From assembly GCA_965215355.1 (NCBI GenBank), contig CBDCDJ010000007.1:1054001-1118000 (forward strand): a stretch of 64,000 nt of DNA, written 5' to 3'. Below, one piece after another: positions 25,189 through 31,390 of this stretch (its first letter is position 1; every line of letters begins with the position of its first letter). The notes under the pieces are model-generated. The model was not told the DNA's origin. It searched no databases and saw only the letters and a program-made list of their open reading frames with translations. The stretch is from CBDCDJ01 sp965215355. Its GTDB lineage: Bacteria; Deinococcota; Deinococci; Deinococcales; Trueperaceae. A program made the translations under genes and the position numbers.

Positions 25189-25745
25189 ACGTGCTCCAGG
25201 GGCAGTCCCGCGTCGCATAGGGGGCAAGCGTCGGGGGTGTAGTTGGGAAACTCGAGGCGTTCCAGGGCTTTCACGGGCAGCGCCCCGCGCGCGGCGTCGT
25301 CCCGCCGGTCGATGATGCAGGCTGTCCCGACAAGCGTCGCGCCGCACTTCCGGGCAGCGGCAATCGCTTTTTGCAAACTGCCGCCGGTCGTCACCACGTC
25401 CTCGACCGCTAAAAAGGTTTCGCCGGGTTTGATGGAAAATGCTGCCCGAATCATCATGCCGCCCGAGCCGTCTTTTTCAGCGAACAGCGCGCGGCAGCCC
25501 AGCGCCCGAGCGGTGACGAAAGCGAGCACCACGCCGCCCATCGCCGGGCCGACGACGAAGTCGGGCGCGAAGTCGGGCGCGGCGTCGAACTGCGCGGCCA
25601 AAGCCTCACCGATGCGCTCGGCCTTGGCGGGATGCTGCAGCACCGTCGTCGACTGTAGAAACTTTGGCGAGTGCCGACCCGAGGCGAGGAGAAAGTGCCC
25701 CTCGAGGTAGCCGCCCGCCTCCTTATAAACCTCTAAAACGTTCAC
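25185..25745 (-). CDS. pyrE: Orotate phosphoribosyltransferase
   Basis: PyrE joins orotate to PRPP to make OMP in pyrimidine synthesis. The PRPP-binding loop is FLAVEDVVTTGGSL; HFLLASGRHSPKFLQ and VVGPAMGGVVLAF are further family segments. The C-terminus ends in a NYTPDACPLCDAGLPL stretch with two cysteines, as in the Thermus-type enzymes. Length 186 is normal. The GTG start at 25745 lies six bases after TATGCT, suggesting a leaderless message. It is followed by a four-base overlap with the SpoIIM-like gene. Confidence 0.93.
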   Translation of the reverse strand: MNVLEVYKEAGGYLEGHFLLASGRHSPKFLQSTTVLQHPAKAERIGEALAAQFDAAPDFAPDFVVGPAMGGVVLAFVTARALGCRALFAEKDGSGGMMIRAAFSIKPGETFLAVEDVVTTGGSLQKAIAAARKCGATLVGTACIIDRRDDAARGALPVKALERLEFPNYTPDACPLCDAGLPLEHV

Positions 25746-25751
25746 AGGCGA

Positions 25752-25757
25752 AGCATA
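25752..25757 (-). promoter_or_regulatory. -10 box for pyrE
   Basis: TATGCT on the minus strand ends six bases before the GTG start at 25745. Confidence 0.5.
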
Positions 25758-25872
25758 CCGCAGGGAAGGGAGGCGTGCTGGAAAAACGGCACACGGATGT
25801 GCGCTTTGCAGCCGGAATCCGTATCACTTCTCGTTTGTGCGAGAAACGGCTGTGGACGGGCACGGTTCGCGT

Positions 25873-25878
25873 TAGACT
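25873..25878 (+). promoter_or_regulatory. -10 box for the HD-domain gene
   Basis: TAGACT ends seven bases before GTG 25886. A weak -35-like GTGGAC lies 15 bases further upstream, and a TTCTCG/CGAGAA hairpin (25828-25845) sits just before it. Confidence 0.5.
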
Positions 25879-25885
25879 GCTCTTC

Positions 25886-26380
25886 GTGACGAGGGTGGTG
25901 CGTCTCAAAAACATCGTTCGTCGTACCTTTCTGGCTTTTTCCCCCGACTTCGCTCAGCCGGACGACGCCTTTGCAAAAACGTACCTGCCCACCGCCGAAC
26001 TCAAACTCTACCTCGGCATGGACGCCCGCGACCGCTGCCACGCCGTCGAGGTGGCTCGAGCGGTGTTGAACGAACACCCAAGCGCCTCAGCCCGACTCGT
26101 CCGAGCGGCGTTGCTCCACGACGTGGGCAAAAGCGGCGAGCGCTTCAGCGCTTTGGAGCGCGTCGCGGTTCACCTCTACGCGCCCGCCCTGCCCCCGGAA
26201 CCACGTCTCGGCGGGTTGCGCGGCGCGTGGCAGCGGCGGCGGCACCACGCAAGCTACGGCGCGCAACTCATCCGCCAAAGCGGCGGCGACGCCGAGGTCG
26301 CCCGAATCGTCGAACGGCACCACACACCGAGCGACCACCCGGAAGCGCGCCTGCTGAAGCGCGTCGAAGAGAGGTTTTAG
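25886..26380 (+). CDS. HD-domain phosphohydrolase
   Basis: A 164-residue protein with the HD metal-binding signature: DRCHAVEVARAVL (first His), AALLHDVGKSGERFS (His-Asp pair) and VERHHTPSDHPEARLL (C-terminal His). Such small HD proteins hydrolyse nucleotides or nucleotide second messengers; the substrate is unknown. I choose the GTG at 25886 because a TAGACT box is seven bases upstream; a longer in-frame reading from 25664 runs antisense through pyrE and is not credible. The gene precedes folC by 121 bases. Confidence 0.83.
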   Translation: MTRVVRLKNIVRRTFLAFSPDFAQPDDAFAKTYLPTAELKLYLGMDARDRCHAVEVARAVLNEHPSASARLVRAALLHDVGKSGERFSALERVAVHLYAPALPPEPRLGGLRGAWQRRRHHASYGAQLIRQSGGDAEVARIVERHHTPSDHPEARLLKRVEERF

Positions 26381-26501
26381 AGCGTGGGTCGTTGGGCCTG
26401 GCTGCGTTTGCTGCGCGTTGACCCCAAGGCTTGGGGAGCGGGGGAGCAAGGGAGCAGAGCCAAGAGCGTTTTCTCCCCATCCTCTCCACTTCCCCCCGCC
26501 C

Positions 26502-27767
26502 GTGTCTGACCTCACCGACTGGCTGTTCGCGCGGCAGCGTTTCGGTGTCAAACCGGGGTTGGGGCGGGTTCAGGCGCTGTTGAGGCGCGTCCACAACCCC
26601 GAGACGGCGTTTGAAACCGTCCTCGTCGGCGGAACGAACGGCAAGGGGAGTACGGCGTGTACGCTCTCGAGCGTTCTCACTGCTTCAGGAAAACACACCG
26701 GCCTGTTCACCTCGCCCCACCTCACCTATTTTGCAGAACGCTTTCAAATTGGCGGCGAGCGGGTACCGGCGCACGTCGTAGCAACCGCGTTGCGAAGCTT
26801 GAAACCCCACGCCGAGGCCGTAGAGGCGACCTTTTTCGAAATCGTCACGGTGTTGGCCTGCTTGTTGTTTGCTCGAGAGGGCGTCGAGGTGGCGGTGCTC
26901 GAGGTCGGTCTGGGCGGGCGCTACGACGCGACGAACGCCGTGGAGCCGGTTTTGAGCATCCTCACCAACGTCTCGCTCGACCATACCCAGGTGTTGGGCG
27001 ACACTGTCGAGGCGATTGCCCTAGACAAAGCGGGTATCCTACGGCCCGGCAAGCTCGCGCTGACCGCGGCGACGGGGGCGGGGCTCGCTACGGTTCAAGG
27101 CGAGGCGGTGCGTCTCGGTTCAAAGTTGCTGGCGTTGGGTTCGGAGTTTCACGTCGAGGTCACTGCGGCGGGTTGGGCCGGGCTCGAGCTGGTCGTTCAC
27201 AGCCCGGCGGGTCGAGTCAACGTCCACTCACCCCTTGTCGGGCGGCACCAGGCCGCCAACGTCGCGCTGGCGGTCGCGGCGGCGCAGGCTTTGGGCGTCG
27301 GGGAGAGCGCGATTCGAGAGGGCGTGCGGACGGCTACCTGGCCGGGGCGGCTCGAGCGCCTGAGGTACCGAGGCCGCACCGTGCTGTGCGACGGCGCGCA
27401 CAACCCGGCGGCGGCGCAAGGTTTGCGCTCCGTGTTGGCCGAACTCGGTGTGGCGGGTTTCACGCTCATCGCAGGTGTTGGGCAGGACAAAGACGTGGCG
27501 GGGGTGCTGTCGCCTCTTGCGGATGTCGCCGAGCACGTTGTTCTTACGCGAGCCCGCTTCAGCCCTCGAGCCGCCGACCCTGCGGAACTCGCCAAAATCG
27601 TACCCGGTTCCGTCGTCGCACCCGACCCGCGGCAGGCTTTGGAGCGGGCGGTCGAACTGAGCGAAGCTGAAAACGTCATCGTTGTGGCAGGAAGCTTGTA
27701 TCTCGTCGGGGAGTTGCGGCTTTATGTCTTAGGGGAAAAAGGGGAGGGGCTCGAGGGTTGGCAGTAA
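26502..27767 (+). CDS. folC: Bifunctional folylpolyglutamate / dihydrofolate synthase
   Basis: FolC adds glutamate to folates and, in many bacteria, makes dihydrofolate. The Mur-ligase-like fold shows the ATP loop GGTNGKGSTACTLSS starting at residue 43, TSPHLTYFAERFQIGG, VEVGLGGRYDATN and, in the C-terminal domain, LCDGAHNPAAAQGL. The 421-residue length is typical. I use the GTG at 26502, right before the conserved LTDWLF; upstream in-frame sequence is low-complexity. The gene ends two bases before the stop of the convergent TmrB-like gene. Confidence 0.93.
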   Translation: MSDLTDWLFARQRFGVKPGLGRVQALLRRVHNPETAFETVLVGGTNGKGSTACTLSSVLTASGKHTGLFTSPHLTYFAERFQIGGERVPAHVVATALRSLKPHAEAVEATFFEIVTVLACLLFAREGVEVAVLEVGLGGRYDATNAVEPVLSILTNVSLDHTQVLGDTVEAIALDKAGILRPGKLALTAATGAGLATVQGEAVRLGSKLLALGSEFHVEVTAAGWAGLELVVHSPAGRVNVHSPLVGRHQAANVALAVAAAQALGVGESAIREGVRTATWPGRLERLRYRGRTVLCDGAHNPAAAQGLRSVLAELGVAGFTLIAGVGQDKDVAGVLSPLADVAEHVVLTRARFSPRAADPAELAKIVPGSVVAPDPRQALERAVELSEAENVIVVAGSLYLVGELRLYVLGEKGEGLEGWQ

Positions 27768-27769
27768 GC

Positions 27770-28288
27770 TCAGATGAGGCTCAGGATGTACTCGGCGACA
27801 GCTTGCGGGGTACGGTATTCGGTCGCGACGTGGACGCGGTAACGGTCGTCTTCGAAACGCGTCTGGTAAGAAAGCGTCCGTTGCCAGGGCCAACTGCCGG
27901 GGAGGTCGCCTCTTCGAGCCAGCCTTTGCTGAACAGTTTCCAGGGGTGCGGTCAGACAGAAGTGATGAAGAGGTTTAGAAACCTCGCTCAGTCCGGTGCG
28001 GATTTCGTCCAGATAAGCCGGATTTACGAGCGTCATGGGAATGACAAGATTCCACCCGTACTTTCCGACGAGTCCCGCGGCCGTTGCGACCGTCAGGCTG
28101 CGCCACAGCGCGATGTCTTGGAAGTCGTCGCTGGCCTCCGTGCCGGAGCGAACTCTTTGTGTGACGCGCCGCACCATCGCGCCGACCTCTTCGGGGTCGA
28201 ACAGCAGGGCGTTGGGAAGAAATCCGGTGAGGGCCTCAGCCACCGACGTTTTGCCCACACCGAAAGTACCGTTCAGCATTACGATCAA
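27770..28288 (-). CDS. TmrB-like P-loop ATPase
   Basis: A 172-residue P-loop protein. The Walker A is GTFGVGKTS near the N-terminus; DDFQDIALWRSLTVATA, LVIPMTLVNPAYLDEI and PLHHFCLTAPLETVQQRL line up with the Bacillus tunicamycin-resistance protein TmrB as I remember it. TmrB is thought to bind tunicamycin at the membrane. The substrate here is unknown; a small-molecule kinase is the main alternative. The TTG at 28288 overlaps the TGA of the upstream plsY paralog (TTGA), a sign of coupling; an ATG at 28279 is the other start. Confidence 0.78.
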   Translation of the reverse strand: MIVMLNGTFGVGKTSVAEALTGFLPNALLFDPEEVGAMVRRVTQRVRSGTEASDDFQDIALWRSLTVATAAGLVGKYGWNLVIPMTLVNPAYLDEIRTGLSEVSKPLHHFCLTAPLETVQQRLARRGDLPGSWPWQRTLSYQTRFEDDRYRVHVATEYRTPQAVAEYILSLI

Positions 28289-28875
28289 GCTTGGCCCAAC
28301 TCCCGGCGCAACGCGGACAGATGCCGCACCACCACGATGAACGCAACTATTCCGGCACAAAACATAACGAGGCCGAGTTGGCCGCGCGGGGCGTACTGGC
28401 TCGAGACCGCGTAAACGATGACCGGATAAAGCGCGACGGTGATGACCGCCGCCAGGGTGCTGCGTTTCGAAAGAAGCGTCAAAGCAATCATCAGCGCCAA
28501 ACCCAACAAGCCCACGAGCGGGTAGAGCGGCAGCGTCGTGCCGAGCGTCGTCGCCAGCGCCTTGCCGCCGCGAAAACCCAGAAAAACCGGCCAAGCGTGC
28601 CCTGCCACCGCGCCGACCCCGGCTACGAGGGCCGGGAGCAGGGTGTCGCTCGAGAGCGTCAGCCCGACGTAACTCGCCAACGCGCCCTTGCCCACGTCCA
28701 GCAGCAACACCACCGCCCCAAGCCCGTAGCCCAAGTTGCGCGCGGTGTTCATCGCGCCCATGTTGCCCGAGCCGACCTGGAAAATGTTCTCGCCCTTGAG
28801 CTTGGCGAGCAGGTAAGCGCTTGGAAACGAGCCGAGCACGTAGCCGACGACAAGCGCGACGAGCGCGTCAACCAC
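28285..28875 (-). CDS. Second PlsY-family acyltransferase
   Basis: A 196-residue membrane protein with all PlsY motifs: GSFPSAYLLAKLKG, GSGNMGAMNTARNLG and FRGGKALATTLG. About five to six membrane segments are visible. It is clearly a paralog of the plsY at 16.6 kb but diverged (the GATN of motif 2 is GAMN here). It may also acylate glycerol-3-phosphate or use another acceptor. It overlaps recO by eight bases upstream and the TmrB-like gene by four bases downstream, so all three are one transcription unit. Confidence 0.85.
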   Translation of the reverse strand: MVDALVALVVGYVLGSFPSAYLLAKLKGENIFQVGSGNMGAMNTARNLGYGLGAVVLLLDVGKGALASYVGLTLSSDTLLPALVAGVGAVAGHAWPVFLGFRGGKALATTLGTTLPLYPLVGLLGLALMIALTLLSKRSTLAAVITVALYPVIVYAVSSQYAPRGQLGLVMFCAGIVAFIVVVRHLSALRRELGQA

Positions 28876-29605
28876 GTACGGCTTCCGTCCCGAGGCGGTG
28901 AAGAGAGCCGAGGCTGCGCAAGTCGCCGACGTGGTAGGCCGTGTAGCGGTGAAGCAGCGTCCAGTGGAGGTGTCGGTTGGCGAGAGGCGTGTCTAAGGCC
29001 CCGCGCACCGTGCCGGTAATAAGGGTGAGAAGGTCGCGCACGACCTCGTGTGAAAGCGTTATTCCCACCTCGCACGCTGCGCAGGTCAGGCCGCCGGAGC
29101 CCACGTCGAAGGTGTTGCCGACGGACCCTGAACCGCAGACAGCACAACGCACGACGCTCGGCGACAAACCCGCCTGTTGCAACAGCCGCCACGCATAGAC
29201 GAGCGCGACCGCCTCCGGGTCGGGGTGTTGGTTGAGGCCGCGCAAGCCGCTCGCGAAGTAGGTATACAGCTCCTCGCCCACGTGAACGTCTACGGTGAGC
29301 TTGTCCAGCATTTCCGCCAACACGTGCGCGTAAGGGTAAACCCCGGGGTTGCTCAGTTTCGGCAGCGCGCCGTTCAGTTGCACCTGCGTGATGAGGGACA
29401 GGTCGTCGTCGCCGCGGCGGTAATGCTGCACGGTCACGTCGTGGAACAGGCTCAACTTGCCCAGGTTGCCGCCCAAGCGCTTGCCCTGTTTGGCCTTGCC
29501 GCGCCACTTGCCCGCCTCGCTGAACAGCGTGACGATGACGTCCCCGCTCGGCAGCGCGTGGCGGCGGATGACGATGCCCTCGTTGACGTGGTAGCGTTGG
29601 CTCAC
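28868..29605 (-). CDS. recO: DNA repair protein RecO
   Basis: RecO loads RecA onto SSB-coated DNA with RecF and RecR. The N-terminal OB fold covers about residues 5-80 (YHVNEGIVIRRHALPSGDVIVTLFSE), a helical domain follows, and a zinc finger is formed by CAVCGSG and CAACEVG in the C-terminal part, as in the Deinococcus protein. The GTG at 29605 lies six bases after TAAACT, indicating a leaderless start. It heads the recO-plsY2-tmrB-like unit. Confidence 0.92.
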   Translation of the reverse strand: MSQRYHVNEGIVIRRHALPSGDVIVTLFSEAGKWRGKAKQGKRLGGNLGKLSLFHDVTVQHYRRGDDDLSLITQVQLNGALPKLSNPGVYPYAHVLAEMLDKLTVDVHVGEELYTYFASGLRGLNQHPDPEAVALVYAWRLLQQAGLSPSVVRCAVCGSGSVGNTFDVGSGGLTCAACEVGITLSHEVVRDLLTLITGTVRGALDTPLANRHLHWTLLHRYTAYHVGDLRSLGSLHRLGTEAVRG

Positions 29606-29611
29606 TTGAAC

Positions 29612-29617
29612 AGTTTA
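29612..29617 (-). promoter_or_regulatory. -10 box for recO
   Basis: TAAACT on the minus strand, six bases before the GTG start of recO at 29605. Confidence 0.55.
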
Positions 29618-29677
29618 CCGTGTAGGAGAGCTTAGTTTGGTCGTTTTGGAAAGGATGGGAACCATGAGCATCCTCGG

Positions 29678-30064
29678 TTAAGCAAGCACGATGTCAGTTT
29701 TCGAGAAGTCCTCTCCTTTGAAGAGCAAAGGTTCGTCTTTAATCTTAGCTAAGGCGTAAGAGAAACAGTCACCGAAGTTGAGCCCGGCGGGATGGTTGCC
29801 TTTGCCATACCTCGCGTAGGCTTGTCGGGCTGCTTCGGCTTGAGAGGCGTCGAAAGCCGCAGTCTCGATGTTGGCTGTCTGAAGGTAAAAGATAAGGTCA
29901 CGGATACCTTCATAACCGAAGCGCGTTTCTATCACGATGGCGGTTTCCAGATAAGAGCCTGCCGATATTAGACAATGGCTTGCACGAACGATTTTTTCGT
30001 TAAAAGTCTGGCGTTCTGCCTCTCCTGACAAAATGGCGATGAGGGCTGAGCTGTCAACAACCAC
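29678..30064 (-). CDS. vapC: VapC-type PIN-domain toxin ribonuclease
   Basis: A 128-residue PIN-domain protein. The acidic active site is visible: D4 in MVVDSSALIAIL, E40 in SYLETAIVIE, and the C-terminal aspartates in GLNFGDCFSYALAK. VapC toxins cut tRNA or rRNA when freed from the antitoxin. The length matches the family. Its start overlaps the VapB stop by one base, so the pair is coupled. The target RNA cannot be told from sequence. Confidence 0.9.
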   Translation of the reverse strand: MVVDSSALIAILSGEAERQTFNEKIVRASHCLISAGSYLETAIVIETRFGYEGIRDLIFYLQTANIETAAFDASQAEAARQAYARYGKGNHPAGLNFGDCFSYALAKIKDEPLLFKGEDFSKTDIVLA

Positions 30065-30312
30065 TACTCAGCCAAGCCCCTTTCGTTATAGCCCAGAATT
30101 TCGTCGGCAGAACGCTCGTCTTGCACAGGGAGCGCCGCGCAGTGCAGGGCGATTTGCTCGAGTTGTTCCAGCCGGGGTTCTGTTGCGCGCGAGGTTTTTG
30201 CTAGAGCGTCTTTGAGGGCTTGGGTAACGGCTTGGGTCATGCTTCGCCCTGTGACCTCGGCGAGTTCTTGCGCGAGCCGGTGAGCTTCAGGATTTTTGAT
30301 GTTGAGAGCCAT
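30064..30312 (-). CDS. vapB: VapB-type antitoxin
   Basis: An 82-residue antitoxin with an N-terminal DNA-binding ribbon-helix-helix-like region (MALNIKNPEAHRLAQELAE, then GRSMTQAVTQAL), of the PSK-type VapB group, and an acidic C-terminus that would neutralise the toxin. It lies directly upstream of vapC with a one-base overlap. The ATG is six bases after TAAGAT, so transcription probably starts at the codon; autorepression is expected from the family. Confidence 0.88.
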   Translation of the reverse strand: MALNIKNPEAHRLAQELAEVTGRSMTQAVTQALKDALAKTSRATEPRLEQLEQIALHCAALPVQDERSADEILGYNERGLAE

Positions 30313-30318
30313 GCTTCT

Positions 30319-30324
30319 ATCTTA
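30319..30324 (-). promoter_or_regulatory. -10 box for vapBC
   Basis: TAAGAT on the minus strand, six bases before the vapB ATG at 30312. Confidence 0.55.
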
Positions 30325-30383
30325 CACCATTATTTCTACCTTCTACCTCCGCCGTTTCCTTAGCTTACTGTTACCTCTAGGGA

Positions 30384-31253
30384 CTAAGTTTTGTTGTTTG
30401 AAGAAGACTTGCCTAGCTTAAAGCCGTCGAAAAGGCGTCCGCCGTAGGGCTCGAGCACCCCCTCGACAAAAGTTGTCAATCCGCCGCGCTCCTCACGTTT
30501 GGCGAAAGCCTCGAGCGCCGTCTTGAGCCTCTTGAACAACTCAGCGTCCAGCTTTGCGAGCTTGCGCGGGTTCCACTTGCTGCCGCCCCGCCACTGCCCG
30601 CGCGTGTCGAAAATAAAGTTACACAGTGACGGCAGCAGCTCGGCTAGGACGAAGGTAGCCTCGAGCTGGTTTGCCGCCCCTGAAAAATCATCGAGCAAGT
30701 CGGTAAGGTTGTACCTCGCTTGCCTCAGTTCGGCTTCCTTGAGTGGGGCCGGACCGGCCTCGAGCAAAACTTCAGCCTCTTCTTTGATGGTCTGCGCTGA
30801 GCCGTCGTCTTTGACGACGACGCTTTCCGCGCACATGTTGGGCAGCGACGGCCTGCGGCGTGCGGCGTCGGCCTTGAAAAAGGACGTGAGGGAGGCTCGA
30901 GTGTGAACGAACGCCTCGACCGGCCAAGCGTGGGTAACGAACGATTCTCTGAAGGGTGTAGCGGGTGAAGCAGTGACGATAACGAGGTCTAAATCAGAAG
31001 TCTCCGTCGCCTCGCCGCGAACGACGCTGCCTGCAAGCAGGGCGACGCGGCAGTCGGGATAGCGCTCGGCAACGATTGCCCGCGCCGCCTCGACGGGTGC
31101 TAGCCGCGCTGCCGTACCACCACCGCGCTCTCGAGCGGTTGAAGACTCACCTTCAAACCCTGCTCCAAGTGGATGCAGTCGCCCGCCTTGAGAATGCGAA
31201 AGTCGCCGAAGGGCAAGTCGATGATGAGTTCGCCGTCCAGCACGAGGAGCCAC
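30384..31253 (-). CDS. Nucleotidyltransferase-domain protein (start uncertain)
   Basis: The core is LLAGSVVRGEATETSDLDLVIV, with the G-S and D-x-D pattern of the DNA polymerase beta-type nucleotidyltransferases (antibiotic adenylyltransferase/MNT group), followed by a C-terminal helical domain. Homology begins at about base 31100, yet no ATG, GTG or TTG in this frame lies there: the nearest is a GTG at 31253, inside the cupin gene, and a CTG occurs at 31178. I give the GTG as outer limit. It follows the cupin and topA on the same strand. The substrate is unknown. Confidence 0.68.
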   Translation of the reverse strand: MAPRAGRRTHHRLALRRLSHSQGGRLHPLGAGFEGESSTARERGGGTAARLAPVEAARAIVAERYPDCRVALLAGSVVRGEATETSDLDLVIVTASPATPFRESFVTHAWPVEAFVHTRASLTSFFKADAARRRPSLPNMCAESVVVKDDGSAQTIKEEAEVLLEAGPAPLKEAELRQARYNLTDLLDDFSGAANQLEATFVLAELLPSLCNFIFDTRGQWRGGSKWNPRKLAKLDAELFKRLKTALEAFAKREERGGLTTFVEGVLEPYGGRLFDGFKLGKSSSNNKT

Positions 31254-31390
31254 AGGTCTTGCTCGAGCCTTAAACTTTCTTTGGCTTCGATGAGGAGGGT
31301 CTCGAGACCCGTCCCCGGCACCGCCGACCCGCTCGGGTTGCCTTTGGCGAGGGTGATGAGGTTGAGGGTTTGAGCGACCTCGCTCATCAT
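31100..31390 (-). CDS. Small cupin-fold protein
   Basis: A 96-residue single-domain cupin: LWLLVLDGELIIDLPFGDFRILKAGDCIHL is the strand-turn pattern of the barrel. The metal-binding histidines of classic cupins are mostly missing (one His is seen in DCIHLEQG), so it may bind a ligand without a metal. The ATG at 31390 lies directly after the topA stop (31391), with a second ATG one codon later. It overlaps the possible start of the nucleotidyltransferase. Function unknown. Confidence 0.7.
   Translation of the reverse strand: MMSEVAQTLNLITLAKGNPSGSAVPGTGLETLLIEAKESLRLEQDLWLLVLDGELIIDLPFGDFRILKAGDCIHLEQGLKVSLQPLESAVVVRQRG

Noticed and set aside
26400..26500. G-rich stretch before folC as a G-quadruplex or riboswitch
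   Set aside because: The runs of G are irregular and followed by C-rich sequence; no conserved riboswitch pattern was recognised.
29678..30312. vapBC as part of a genomic island
   Set aside because: No integrase, tRNA, direct repeats or clear composition change flank the pair; the neighbours are core genes.
30384..31390. Programmed frameshift joining cupin and nucleotidyltransferase
   Set aside because: No slippery heptamer with downstream structure was found at the junction; the start problem is reported as a finding instead.
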